From: JBECKS01 sp964557005
GTDB taxonomy: Bacteria > Pseudomonadota > Gammaproteobacteria > Pseudomonadales > JBECKS01
NCBI GenBank assembly: GCA_964557005.1
Contig: CAZKYI010000010.1
Location: forward strand, 1-64,000
Length of the DNA: 64,000 bases
Direction of reading: 5' to 3'
The position numbers were made by a program, and so were the translations under genes. This document shows positions 52,098 through 61,659 of this stretch, in pieces. Positions within the stretch are counted from its first letter, which is position 1, and each line of letters begins with the position of its first letter. A model generated the notes under the pieces. The model was not told the origin of the DNA. It ran no database searches and saw only the letters and a list, made by a program, of their open reading frames with translations.

Positions 52098-53129
52098 CTA
52101 TATTATCCTTCCTTCTTTCAACTGAGGCATTTCGAATCTTGAACCTTCGGAAGTCCTCATTCCCCAAACTATTGAGGTTAAATAGCTGTAAGAAACTGCC
52201 TTGCTATTTAAAAATTTCCAAACAGGCTTTTGGGTTAATCTCGCTTTAGAAGCTACATATTTCTCGTTAAAACCAAATGGAATCATTACCTTATTGACCA
52301 ACTTGAAAAGCACAAGAAAAGCTTTTGCCTTTCTCGCGTTATACTTCAAAGCAAACTTGTCCTGTATTTGCAAGGGCAAAGTACTGATTGTGTACTCTCG
52401 GTGAAAATCGAAAAATGGTTTGAAAATTCCGGGCATGGTTTTTTCCAAATCATTTAGGAAGTAGTTCACCATTTCCTGGTGAGGCTGTTCATAACCCAAG
52501 ACATTTGAATCCCATGTCGACTGGTTATATTCGATAAATTCAGACCAGCTTTCAGGAATGAATTCATCTTCAATTCCAAATAAATACGCGAATATTTTTA
52601 ATTCCTGATTTAGTTGATTGAGTTCACTTTCGGTTAAAGGGATATTTAGCTGGTTATAGCTGTTTACAATACTTTCCCACAAAGCCGCATGTACCCACAT
52701 CAATGCGTTTGATTCATTTGCCTGATATTGGTTGTCTGCAAAGGGATGCTTACTGGTTTTCAATTCGCCCTTAACGGTTTCATGAAGCTTGCGAATAAAC
52801 TGACTTACCTGTAGTGCTTCGTCCACTGTGCCAAAAATAATCATGCTAATTGAAACATAGGTTCTATAAGCTCTATTCATAGGCTGTGAAAATGCATAAC
52901 TGGCATCATTCCCTGCTTGAGCCATCCATATGTGTATGGATTGCATAATCAGCAATCGTGAAGAGGCCATGTAAAGTGGAAAAATTTTCTTCATGACTTT
53001 CCACAAAACAGAATCCGGCCCCCAAAAGCCCAGCTCTTTATTTGTAACAGAAACCAAAGCTTTTTGAACCTGTTTATCAAATACATTGTTGTCTACAAGA
53101 TGCGGAATGTGATTCATTAACTTAGCCAT
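52098..53129 (-). CDS. DUF2236 (MpaB/Lcp-type oxygenase) family protein
   Basis: A 343-residue protein from the ATG 53129, which overlaps the upstream stop as TGATG; a GTG one codon earlier is possible. Family features include LLIMQSIHIWMAQAGND with the conserved histidine, NRAYRTYVSISMIIFGT with the R...T pair, and WVHAALWESIVNSY. It aligns in layout with the 21956 protein. No signal peptide. It is coupled to the larger DUF2236 gene upstream. The substrate is unknown. Confidence 0.83.
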   Translation of the reverse strand: MAKLMNHIPHLVDNNVFDKQVQKALVSVTNKELGFWGPDSVLWKVMKKIFPLYMASSRLLIMQSIHIWMAQAGNDASYAFSQPMNRAYRTYVSISMIIFGTVDEALQVSQFIRKLHETVKGELKTSKHPFADNQYQANESNALMWVHAALWESIVNSYNQLNIPLTESELNQLNQELKIFAYLFGIEDEFIPESWSEFIEYNQSTWDSNVLGYEQPHQEMVNYFLNDLEKTMPGIFKPFFDFHREYTISTLPLQIQDKFALKYNARKAKAFLVLFKLVNKVMIPFGFNEKYVASKARLTQKPVWKFLNSKAVSYSYLTSIVWGMRTSEGSRFEMPQLKEGRII

Positions 53130-54439
53130 CACAACCCCTTAAACACACCAAACGAACCAATGTAACTCGATTTTTTATCTTTTTGTTTGCGCTTTGTGCT
53201 CACGCGATTTGCCTTGACAGGTTTTGTGACAGAAGCTTTTTTCAAAATTTTGTAAGCAAGCATGTATATTTTCAGAATCAGCTCCATTCTTCTTACGCCC
53301 ACTGTTGAAACTGCGCGCAAGGAAATCGCCACCCAAGGCAAATAGATATTTCGATACCATCGCCCCAACCCGATGTCATCGGCCATTTTATTTCCGAAAA
53401 GCACACGACTCAGCAGATTGGCGAGTTCCAATGATAATTCGCGATTAATTTTTCCCTTCAGTGTATCGGTCGGACGGAAATACTCATTTTCATAAAAGTT
53501 TTTAACCACTTCTCTGGCCGTCTCTGGAGAATCATCTAAATGTGCAAGACACATATTAAAAAAACGAAAGGTTTCCGCAGCATTCAGTTCCAATAATTCT
53601 TTTGGTGCGCCTAACCCATATTGAATGCCTCTTACCCTGCTCTCGATTAACGAAGCATCACCACCCGATCTCAACACAACCGAAGCAAACACACCTGAAA
53701 GGAAAATCATGTTGTCGAATTCAGAAATGGGTAAGCCGTAATAGCTTGTATCCCAATCGCCTTTTCGTTCAATCTGCATTCTTGCAAAAGCATGAGCAAG
53801 ACGAACTTTAGCGCAGGCCTGTATACCAGAGCCAAAAAGTTCAAATGCTGTTGCTCCGTAAACATCGCCAACAAAATTCAGGGTTTGCACCATTCTATTA
53901 CTGCCGCTTGCCACCGAACCGGTACTGACAATCGACTTGCCAACAGCGGGATAGTTTGCGCCAACAAAAAAACCAACCGACATGGCTACCGCATCACCGA
54001 GCACAACAGGAACATCATTAATCGCCATTGTGCTGGACTGATTCTGCTTTGACTTTTGATTTTTGTTTTTCTTGTTTTTGGTCTGATAACGCTCTAAAAA
54101 TTCTGGCAGCGCTTCGTAATAGGCAAGATAGTCGGCAAGTATCTGGGGCGGATTTTCCAGACTCGCCAAACCTTTCGAGAGGCCTTTTTCCAGTTCATTC
54201 GCTAATAACCCGTTCTTCATAATCTCAGCTGCAAGCTGATTCGCCAGTTCATCATTTTGATAAGCCAGCCTTGAAATCAGTTCCAGATCGGCCTCGTTTG
54301 GATCCAAATCGCTGCGCTTCAAGTCTGGAAACCAGCGCATGGCAAGCTTTACCCAAGGGTAAAAAGGGCCGTCTTCTATTGGCCGCTCTGGTTTGAATTG
54401 TCTCGGTAATACTCTTTCTGCATTCATTGTGTTGTTCAT
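53129..54439 (-). CDS. DUF2236, latex-clearing-protein-like haem oxygenase
   Basis: A 436-residue protein with the long Lcp-like form of DUF2236. The segment NRMVQTLNFVGDVYGATAFE has Arg182 and Thr186, and KVRLAHAFAR has His216. In latex-clearing protein LcpK30 the corresponding Arg164, Thr168 and haem-ligand His198 have the same spacing, as I recall that family. The N-terminus has no signal peptide, unlike secreted Lcp, so it acts inside the cell. A Lys/Gln-rich stretch near 120-135 and a basic C-terminal tail flank the core. GAGGTAGGAC precedes the ATG. Divergent from a TetR gene. Confidence 0.85.
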   Translation of the reverse strand: MNNTMNAERVLPRQFKPERPIEDGPFYPWVKLAMRWFPDLKRSDLDPNEADLELISRLAYQNDELANQLAAEIMKNGLLANELEKGLSKGLASLENPPQILADYLAYYEALPEFLERYQTKNKKNKNQKSKQNQSSTMAINDVPVVLGDAVAMSVGFFVGANYPAVGKSIVSTGSVASGSNRMVQTLNFVGDVYGATAFELFGSGIQACAKVRLAHAFARMQIERKGDWDTSYYGLPISEFDNMIFLSGVFASVVLRSGGDASLIESRVRGIQYGLGAPKELLELNAAETFRFFNMCLAHLDDSPETAREVVKNFYENEYFRPTDTLKGKINRELSLELANLLSRVLFGNKMADDIGLGRWYRNIYLPWVAISLRAVSTVGVRRMELILKIYMLAYKILKKASVTKPVKANRVSTKRKQKDKKSSYIGSFGVFKGL

Positions 54440-54583
54440 GTCCTACCTCGTAGAGCAATAAGCGATGGGCATAATTTATCAAAAAACGAACATATTACAA
54501 TAGTTGTTTCTTGTTTCATTTTAACATACCTTGGATGGCTATATACTGCCGCACCCACCAAACCAGGACGCTCGGAAGTTAAA

Positions 54584-55174
54584 TTGGCAAACAAAGCTGC
54601 AACACAAGAAGACATAGATAGCGTCAGGGAAAGCATTCTCGACGCAGCTGAGCGATGTTTCTCACAATACGGAACTCGCAAAACCAGCATGGCCGACATT
54701 TCTGACACGGCCAACATTTCAAGAACCACAGTTTATCGCTACTTCAATAACCGTGAAGCGGTGTTGGAAGGGGTAATGCTGAGAGATGTGTCCAAGCTCT
54801 TCAGCAAATTACTCAGCCACCTGAGTCAATTTACAAGCACAGAAGAAAGAGTGGTGGAGACGTTAATTTATGCTATGAAAACCATTGAAAATACCCCACG
54901 TCTGGTTTCCTTGCTCACGCCTGATGCAGCGTTGCTTGCTGCCTCTTCAAATGAAATATACAGACGTTTGGAGTTGTTTTCCCAACCACTGTTTACTCAC
55001 GAAATTTTTAATGATTTAAACAAACTGCGACGTGATGTCAGCCCTGATCAATTAAAGGAATTTCTGATTCAAACCGTCTATGGGCTTTTAACATTAAAAA
55101 CGCCAGCAAGTGAATCCGAACAATCCAGACGTGACTACATTGAAAATTTTGTTCTGCCTGTTTTATTTGTTTAA
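54584..55174 (+). CDS. TetR-family transcriptional regulator
   Basis: A 196-residue regulator starting at TTG 54584, with GGAAG five to six bases upstream. The HTH (about residues 14-60) shows AAERCFSQYGTRKTSMADIS and TVYRYFNNREAVLEGV, and the rest is the helical sensing domain. It is divergent from the two DUF2236 genes and likely controls them. I see no clean palindrome in the 144-bp gap. Confidence 0.88.
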   Translation: MANKAATQEDIDSVRESILDAAERCFSQYGTRKTSMADISDTANISRTTVYRYFNNREAVLEGVMLRDVSKLFSKLLSHLSQFTSTEERVVETLIYAMKTIENTPRLVSLLTPDAALLAASSNEIYRRLELFSQPLFTHEIFNDLNKLRRDVSPDQLKEFLIQTVYGLLTLKTPASESEQSRRDYIENFVLPVLFV

Positions 55175-55224
55175 CAAAAACAAACTCGATAATGGGAAAG
55201 TGTAGACTGGAAATTGATAGTGGG

Positions 55225-55301
55225 TGGTAGCAACGGGTGGACTTGAACCACCGACCCCAGCATTATGAATGCTATGCTCTAACCAACTGAGCTACGTTGC
55301 C
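55225..55301 (-). tRNA. tRNA-Met (anticodon CAT)
   Basis: A 77-nt tRNA on the minus strand including the encoded CCA. The acceptor stem GGCAACG pairs with CGTTGCT, the D arm has AGCTCAGTTGGTTAGAGC, and the anticodon loop TTCATAA with CAT is closed by the stem TAGCA/TGCTG; the T arm has GGTTCAAGTCC. It follows the E. coli elongator Met pattern. The acceptor stem pairs from the first base (G-U), so it is the elongator, not the initiator; a lysidine-modified tRNA-Ile2 is less likely. Confidence 0.93.
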
Positions 55302-55483
55302 ATCGTTCGGAAAGTTTCGGAGAAATGCCCGAAAATCAGGTATATGCCCCTGAAAAAGAGGGCGCATTCTGCAAATTCACCCCTGAAAAGTCAAGCCGCA
55401 TTCCACTCGACAAGATGACAGTTTTGGTCTGGCTCGGTATAGTTGCCTCCCTTTATTTCACACCTTTAATACAAGAACACAAC

Positions 55484-56296
55484 ATGCCCGTTGATGCCAG
55501 CCAATTATTCGAGAAATACCTGTCTCTCGGTATAGATTACGGAATCAAGATTGTTACGGCGATTATCATTGTTATTGCCGGTAGATGGGCTGCGAGAATC
55601 ATTTCCAACTTTATCAAAAAGCAAATGAATGCCAGAGGAATAGACCCGATGGTGAGCGGCTTTGTACAAAGCTTGCTGTATTGGGGTATTTTTGCCTTTG
55701 CTGGTATCACTGCTTTGGGCGAGCTGGGTGTTCACACCACTTCCTTTGTAGCGATTTTAGGGGCGGCAGGTTTGGCCATAGGTTTGGCACTGCAAGGTTC
55801 TCTGTCCAACTTTGCATCCGGCATTTTGATTCTGATTTTCAAACCCTTTAAAACGGGTGACTATATTGAAGCCGCAGGAACTGCCGGTTCAGTCAATGAA
55901 ATCAGAATTTTTTCCACCCTACTTACCACCTCTGATAACAAACTCATCATCATTCCTAACAATGCAATTACCAGTAGCAGCATTACCAACTATTCCGCAA
56001 AAGATACACGACGGGTTGATTTGACCGTGCGCGTAAGTCACGACGCTCATTTACCCGATGTGCGTAAATTATTGGAAGCCATTGTCGCTGCGGATGCACA
56101 GGTTTTAAAGGAAGCCTCCAATCTGATAGCCGTTTCTGCAATCACTGATTCAAGTGTGAATTTTCTGGTACGTGTGTGGGTAAAATCTTCTGATTATTGG
56201 CCTGTTTATTACAGGCTGACCGAAACCATCAAGCTGAAACTTGATGAAAACAAGATTAAAACTCCAACCGCGCAAATTGGATATTTACCGCAATAA
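55484..56296 (+). CDS. mscS: Small-conductance mechanosensitive channel
   Basis: A 270-residue heptameric inner-membrane channel that opens under hypo-osmotic stress. I start at ATG 55484 because the alignment with E. coli MscS begins there; the frame is open from 55325. TM1-TM2 lie at about 20-90, and the pore helix TM3 contains ILGAAGLAIGLALQGSLSNFA (broken by its glycine-alanine pattern). The beta domain follows (FKPFKTGDYIEAAG, IIIPNNAI), and a C-terminal alpha/beta part ends LDENKIKTPTAQIGYLP. The upstream neighbour is tRNA-Met. Confidence 0.93.
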   Translation: MPVDASQLFEKYLSLGIDYGIKIVTAIIIVIAGRWAARIISNFIKKQMNARGIDPMVSGFVQSLLYWGIFAFAGITALGELGVHTTSFVAILGAAGLAIGLALQGSLSNFASGILILIFKPFKTGDYIEAAGTAGSVNEIRIFSTLLTTSDNKLIIIPNNAITSSSITNYSAKDTRRVDLTVRVSHDAHLPDVRKLLEAIVAADAQVLKEASNLIAVSAITDSSVNFLVRVWVKSSDYWPVYYRLTETIKLKLDENKIKTPTAQIGYLPQ

Positions 56297-56346
56297 ACAG
56301 GCTCAAACAACATCACTTTTTTACATACTGAAAAAACGAGGAAAAC

Positions 56347-57081
56347 ATGAAAATAAAAGTAATACTGACGGCAACCCTGCTCACAAGCACTGCGTTAATT
56401 CATGCAGCGGAATGGAAAAGCGCGGCGGAACTTGGCATGGTGATGACAGGAGGAAACTCTGAAACACAATCAACCAATGGAAAAATCAGTGCTGCGCGTG
56501 ATACAGAACAATGGACACAAACAGGAAGCTTTGAGGCTTTAGGTTCTTCCAACACTGATCCTGTCACTGATGTTAAAACCACCACTGCGGAAAAATACGC
56601 CGCCAAGTTACAGGCTGACCGCAAACTGGATGCAGAAAATTTCCTGTTTGGTGCGTCTTCTTATGATGATGACCGTTTCAGTGGTTTTGATTATCAGGCC
56701 ACTGTATCTGCTGGTTATGGACGTAACATTTTCAAAAACGATACCCATTCACTGAAAGCAGAAATCGGCCCTGGTATGCGCTTTTTCAAGTTGTCTCCTG
56801 TTGCTGGTGTACATATCCCCAGTGATGATGAAGGCATCGTGCATATGGCTGCAAATTATATTTACCACTTCAACGAGCATGCTTCTTTTAGTCAGAACGT
56901 AGTTATCGATGCTGGTGAAGATGTCACCATTTCCGAATCAGTCAGTGCACTCAGCGCACAGATTTCCGGCAAACTGGCGATGAAGGCTTCTGTAAAATTC
57001 AAGAATACTTCTGAAGTGCCTGCGGGAATTGAAAAAACCGATTCTGAAACTGCTTTAACACTGGTTTACTCTATCAAGTAA
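56347..57081 (+). CDS. DUF481 family outer-membrane protein
   Basis: A 244-residue protein with a signal peptide (about 1-20, ending IHAAE). The mature part is a beta-barrel of alternating hydrophobic strands with DUF481 features: ELGMVMTGGNSETQS at the N-terminus, FGASSYDDDRFSGFDYQATV, GYGRNIF and AEIGPGMRFF, ending with an aromatic-free TLVYSIK strand. It is related to YdiY. Its role is unknown. A terminator follows. Confidence 0.88.
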   Translation: MKIKVILTATLLTSTALIHAAEWKSAAELGMVMTGGNSETQSTNGKISAARDTEQWTQTGSFEALGSSNTDPVTDVKTTTAEKYAAKLQADRKLDAENFLFGASSYDDDRFSGFDYQATVSAGYGRNIFKNDTHSLKAEIGPGMRFFKLSPVAGVHIPSDDEGIVHMAANYIYHFNEHASFSQNVVIDAGEDVTISESVSALSAQISGKLAMKASVKFKNTSEVPAGIEKTDSETALTLVYSIK

Positions 57082-57101
57082 ATCCATAGCACCTGCTGCT
57101 G

Positions 57102-57134
57102 AAAGCCGAAGTCTCAAACACTTCGGCTTTTTTT
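57102..57134 (+). terminator. Intrinsic terminator after the DUF481 gene
   Basis: A hairpin AAAGCCGAAGT / ACTTCGGCTTT with the 7-base loop CTCAAAC, followed by a T-run, immediately after the DUF481 stop codon. It separates that gene from the DUF748 gene. Confidence 0.9.
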
Positions 57135-57172
57135 CTGCAACGAAAATCAACTGATTAAAGAAAGAGAATGCG

Positions 57173-59368
57173 ATGAAACTGCCCCTCCCTGCAAAAATAA
57201 TTCTGGGTCTATTACTTGGTTATTATGTGATTGTCGCCTTCCCGCTTTCTTATTACCTTAAATCCATGATTCCTGAACAGGCAGGTAACTTTATACACGG
57301 TGAAATTCAGCTAGAAGGTTTTTCAATCAATCCTGTAACAAACAGCATTACCGTTAAAGGTTTGGTGTTACTTGATCAGCAACAACAAAAACTGCTCGAA
57401 TTTGAGCAGCTTTATCTCAATCTGGATTTGCTGCCTTTACTGCTGCTTAACGTGCACGTAAACGAACTATCACTCACGGGACTGAATGTTTACGCAAGTT
57501 CCAATGAAAAATTGCTGGCCTTGAATGCACTCAATATTGATTCTGTTGATGTTGCACTCAACAGCCATGAGGTCAACATTAAAAGCATTGCCCTGAATAA
57601 GCTTTCGTTAAATCCGCGTATGGCACAGGACGGTACATTAAATGCCGAACTGTCAGGCAAAAAATTTGAAGAACTTCTAATCAGCTCGGAAGAAAACACA
57701 CCAGAACCTGAAACGCCTTCACCCGAATGGAAAGTGATTGTTCGTGCATTTTCGCTCACACAAGGTGAGATACTATTCACCGACGAAACCATCTCCAGTG
57801 AAGCAATCAAGGCTGCACAAACGCATGTGCGCAATATCTCCTTAAATGCAGCACCGATTCACAGTGACTTCTCACAAGACATACAACTGAAACTTGGCCT
57901 TGATGTTTTCGGAGGCCATCTGAGCGTGCAAGGCAGTGTTAATCCAGCCAATAAAAAAAGTGAATTAACATACAAACTTTCCGGACTGAATCTGAATCAA
58001 CTCAATCCCTATGTGAATCACTTTTCTTATGCCCTGATTGAGCAAGGTATTTTTGAAACACACGGCACCCTCAACAGTATTGAGCAGGTATCCAAAGGTG
58101 ACGAAGCAATACCTGTGCTGCAACTCTCACTGAACAATTCCAGTTCAATCCAGAAACTGGCTATCAGACATCAGGATTTTGAAGAAAGATTACTTGCCTG
58201 CGAACTCATTGGCAGTGAAGCGCTCCAGCTTGAATTACATTTGAACAAAATAGATTTAGATAAAATACTGATTGATCAATGCAATATTATGGTAGTGATG
58301 GAAAAAAGTGGTAACAGTTCTGCCAATCTTGCAAAAGCACTTGATACAAACAGTGAAAGCAAAACAAATGAACAGCCCGTTCAAAGCCCGGAAACCACTG
58401 GATCACCTGAATGGGATATTAGCCTGCAAGCTTTTGTTATCAATAACACAACTTTTATCTTCAAGGATTCAAGTGCGCTTGAGCCTGTTGAAGTCACTGT
58501 CCAAAAAATTCAGGCAAATGTCACGCCGTTACAAAAAGGTGCAAAAGACCTGACTCAGGTTTCGATGACTGCAACCATCAATCAAAATGCGCCGCTCATC
58601 ATTCAAGGTCATGGAAATTTTGTTAATCCAAAATTATCAAGTGATATAAACATCACGCTCGACAAATTGGGACTTAAAAATTTTTCACCGTATATGCTTG
58701 GCATAAGCGGTCGCCCGATTACCAAAGGTGTGCTCACCACCAATCACAGTATCAAAATAGATGAAAACAAACTCGACAGTCACAACACAGCCAAAATTGA
58801 GAATATTACGCTTGGCCGCAAACAGAATATTGAAGGTGCATCAAAACTACCGATTGCACTCGCGCTGAATCTGCTTAAAAACAGCAAGGGGGAAATCCAT
58901 ATTGATGTTCCCGTGTCTGGCAATCTGGATAGCCCTGATTTCGATATTGGAAAACAGGTAATCAAAACGCTTTCCGGCCTGATTACCAAGGCAGCCAGCG
59001 CCCCTTTTACACTCGTAGGAGATTTGATACCTGGTGGTGGTAACACTCAAGCCAGCCAGATTGCATTCGAAACCAACAGCGCGGTACTGTCGACAGAAGC
59101 CAATAAAAAAATAGAACATGTTGCGAAGACATTGGCAAAACATGCGGAACTTGGCCTGGAAATTAACGGTTTTATCGGGCAACAGGAAAAAGACCAATTA
59201 CCTGAAGCAGATTTGCTTCAATTACAAGTTCAGCGCCAACAAGTGCTTAAAAATGCTTTGCTGACTCATGGCATATCTGAAGCCCAACTGATATTCGCTG
59301 AACCCATCATTGCAGAACCTGAAAGCGCACATCAAAGCGGCATGGCATTGAATTTCATTGTACTTTAA
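57173..59368 (+). CDS. DUF748 / AsmA-superfamily envelope protein
   Basis: A 731-residue protein with an N-terminal TM anchor (about 8-28) and a large periplasmic part. Repeated beta-strand modules begin with FSINPVTNSITVKGLVL, the DUF748 signature, with WDISLQAFVINNTTF and the late DLDSPDFDIG-type NLDSPDFDIGKQVIKTL motif. The C-terminus (about 620-731; FETNSAVLSTEANKKIEHVA) resembles an OmpA-like tail. AsmA-superfamily proteins form long hydrophobic grooves that move phospholipid toward the outer membrane. The family is clear; the specific role is not. Confidence 0.87.
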   Translation: MKLPLPAKIILGLLLGYYVIVAFPLSYYLKSMIPEQAGNFIHGEIQLEGFSINPVTNSITVKGLVLLDQQQQKLLEFEQLYLNLDLLPLLLLNVHVNELSLTGLNVYASSNEKLLALNALNIDSVDVALNSHEVNIKSIALNKLSLNPRMAQDGTLNAELSGKKFEELLISSEENTPEPETPSPEWKVIVRAFSLTQGEILFTDETISSEAIKAAQTHVRNISLNAAPIHSDFSQDIQLKLGLDVFGGHLSVQGSVNPANKKSELTYKLSGLNLNQLNPYVNHFSYALIEQGIFETHGTLNSIEQVSKGDEAIPVLQLSLNNSSSIQKLAIRHQDFEERLLACELIGSEALQLELHLNKIDLDKILIDQCNIMVVMEKSGNSSANLAKALDTNSESKTNEQPVQSPETTGSPEWDISLQAFVINNTTFIFKDSSALEPVEVTVQKIQANVTPLQKGAKDLTQVSMTATINQNAPLIIQGHGNFVNPKLSSDINITLDKLGLKNFSPYMLGISGRPITKGVLTTNHSIKIDENKLDSHNTAKIENITLGRKQNIEGASKLPIALALNLLKNSKGEIHIDVPVSGNLDSPDFDIGKQVIKTLSGLITKAASAPFTLVGDLIPGGGNTQASQIAFETNSAVLSTEANKKIEHVAKTLAKHAELGLEINGFIGQQEKDQLPEADLLQLQVQRQQVLKNALLTHGISEAQLIFAEPIIAEPESAHQSGMALNFIVL

Positions 59369-59479
59369 ACCTGTATTTTAAAATGGCTCAATTCCAAGGA
59401 TTTGGCCTGCCCGATGCTGGCGCTCACAAGAAGCTTGGTATAGCCTAATCAGCCCAAACTCACTAAAAGAATAACAACA

Positions 59480-61609
59480 ATGAAAAAGTTACTCAGCGGT
59501 CTGGCCTTAAGCCTGACACTACTCTCACCTGCCATTTTTGCTTCCAAAGACGCTGAAGGAAATAACCTGAGCATCATAGAAAGCATCGTTCAGAAAAATC
59601 TCGGCCGTGATGTTGCGTTCAAGTTTCGCCCACGCATGCTGGGTATGACAGGTGTTCGCCTTGAGAATTTTCGTATTTCTGAAGATGAAGAGTATCTGAA
59701 AACTCACCCCTACCTTGGACCTTGGGCAGTTCAGGCATCGAGCGTGGATGTAAACTACAATCCTTTCGCGATTTTTGTTGGAAGAATCAGCCTGAATGAA
59801 GTGAAACTAAGAAATCCTACCATTCAAATTTCTGTGGATTCCCGCTTCCATCATAACTTTGAAGACATTCTTGCAAAACAGAAAACCAATCGCTTCTCTA
59901 ACTGGATTCATGCGCATCACATCAACATCGATAACATGCACTGGGATATTTACAGTGAGCTGATTTTTGCAGAGCCCGTCACTTATCAGGTACGCAATAT
60001 CAATGTCGATATTAACAACGTAGCGAAAGGGAAAGTTGCATCTATCGACATTTCTGCACGCACACCTGGCGCACCACGCGATAACGTAAATATTGACGGC
60101 ACCATTGGCCCTATTATCTCCATTGCACGTATCGAGGAATCACCGATGAATATCGTATTCTCGGTTAAAGATGCGCCGATGGATTTTGAGATTGCCAACA
60201 TTCCGGAATCGATTAAAAACGACCGACGTTATCGACGCACACTTGCCCTGCCCGAAAGCGGTTTTTCCAACATTGATTACAAATTAACAGGCGGTGTATG
60301 GGAAAGACTGGATATTGACGGAGTGATTACCATTGAGGATATGGTATTTGCTTCCATTGATAAAACCCTGAAAGGCAAACCCTTTAATGTAAAAATAAAC
60401 AGTCAAAGTAATTTCAGTTTGAAAGATCAGACTTCCAACCTTGAAGATATTGCCATTGCCATAAACACCGCCAAGTTGTCACTCAAGGGGAAAATTTCCC
60501 AAATTCTCGACAACCCACAAGCTGAATTACACCTTTATTCCAACACCATCAATCTCGCCGAATTCAATGACATTTATCCGTTTGTTGCAGACATTTACAA
60601 AATTGAATTGCATCGCGGCACCACTGAAATGGATTTGCGCACCTCAGGAAATCTCAAGGAAGGGCTGGCATTAAATGGTTATTTGAAAACCAAAAATCTT
60701 CAACTTGCCTCCTTAAAAGACGGTCGCAAAGGCGGCATTCTCAATTCCTCTATCGAACTCACCAAACCGATTATTTACTACGGTGAAGAGAATCGCCTGA
60801 ACTTTGAACAGATTGACCTGAATCTGGCTAACAGCCGTATCAAACTGGATGGAAATATGACTGAAGCCACGTCCATTACACGCAAACTGCTGGCCAATAT
60901 CGAATCGAAAGCTCTCGACATCAGTGCCTTCCATAACTTCATGCCGTTTTACGATGAATACCTGCCTGATGAATTTGAATACGGCGGATTTTTTTCCTTC
61001 AAGGCGCAGGCGGAAGGCAATTTAAATTATGGCACCTTGAGCGGCAAAGCTGATCTCAGCAAAACAACTTTCCGTATTCAGAATTTTGCACGTAAAACAA
61101 AAACCAGTCGCTTCGATGCCGACTACACTGCCAGCCTCAACGAAGAAGGGAAATTTGAAGCCGAAGCTTCCTTCGTACTCGAAGATGGCGCCCTGGATAA
61201 TTCTGTTGTTTATCTTGAAGGATTACGCTTCCTGCTCGGTGGTGAACACATATCGCAGGCAGGTCTGGATTACATCAAGGATATTGATCCCGAATCCATT
61301 TTGTTTGCAAAAGCTTCTGGCAATTTGAAACTGGTCAATCAAAAAGCACTGGATTTAAAAATGAATGTCAAAAACATTCACAACCAACGCCAAAGTCAGG
61401 TTGATTTGTATCTTGATGGAACACTGCAAGTGGAAGATTACACCATGAATCTGAAAGGTCAGTTACATATTCCCAAAGCAAGTGCTGATTCCATCATTAG
61501 CATCAATCCAAAAGCCGTACAATTTCTAAGTACTGATAAAAACTATCTGATTTTGCCATTGAATATTACGGGCAAAATTAACGACCCGAAAATCCGCATT
61601 GCCTCCTGA
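59480..61609 (+). CDS. AsmA-like large periplasmic protein
   Basis: A 709-residue protein with a cleavable signal peptide (about 1-21, ending IFASK). The rest is long runs of beta-strand repeats typical of the AsmA/TamB superfamily, such as SVDVNYNPFAIFVGRISLNEV near residue 90, LKLVNQKALDLKMNVKN and the terminal LPLNITGKINDPKIRI. The lack of a TM anchor differs from the DUF748 neighbour. It probably contributes to lipid movement between membranes; that is inferred from the fold. Confidence 0.8.
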   Translation: MKKLLSGLALSLTLLSPAIFASKDAEGNNLSIIESIVQKNLGRDVAFKFRPRMLGMTGVRLENFRISEDEEYLKTHPYLGPWAVQASSVDVNYNPFAIFVGRISLNEVKLRNPTIQISVDSRFHHNFEDILAKQKTNRFSNWIHAHHINIDNMHWDIYSELIFAEPVTYQVRNINVDINNVAKGKVASIDISARTPGAPRDNVNIDGTIGPIISIARIEESPMNIVFSVKDAPMDFEIANIPESIKNDRRYRRTLALPESGFSNIDYKLTGGVWERLDIDGVITIEDMVFASIDKTLKGKPFNVKINSQSNFSLKDQTSNLEDIAIAINTAKLSLKGKISQILDNPQAELHLYSNTINLAEFNDIYPFVADIYKIELHRGTTEMDLRTSGNLKEGLALNGYLKTKNLQLASLKDGRKGGILNSSIELTKPIIYYGEENRLNFEQIDLNLANSRIKLDGNMTEATSITRKLLANIESKALDISAFHNFMPFYDEYLPDEFEYGGFFSFKAQAEGNLNYGTLSGKADLSKTTFRIQNFARKTKTSRFDADYTASLNEEGKFEAEASFVLEDGALDNSVVYLEGLRFLLGGEHISQAGLDYIKDIDPESILFAKASGNLKLVNQKALDLKMNVKNIHNQRQSQVDLYLDGTLQVEDYTMNLKGQLHIPKASADSIISINPKAVQFLSTDKNYLILPLNITGKINDPKIRIAS

Positions 61610-61659
61610 TTGAAGCCACTCTGAAAACCTTCTAAGATGGCCATTTTTTGGAGAATAAA

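Noticed and set aside
55325..55483. N-terminal extension of MscS by 53 codons
   Set aside because: The extension begins 24 bp from the tRNA, has no counterpart in MscS, and the alignment starts at the ATG 55484.
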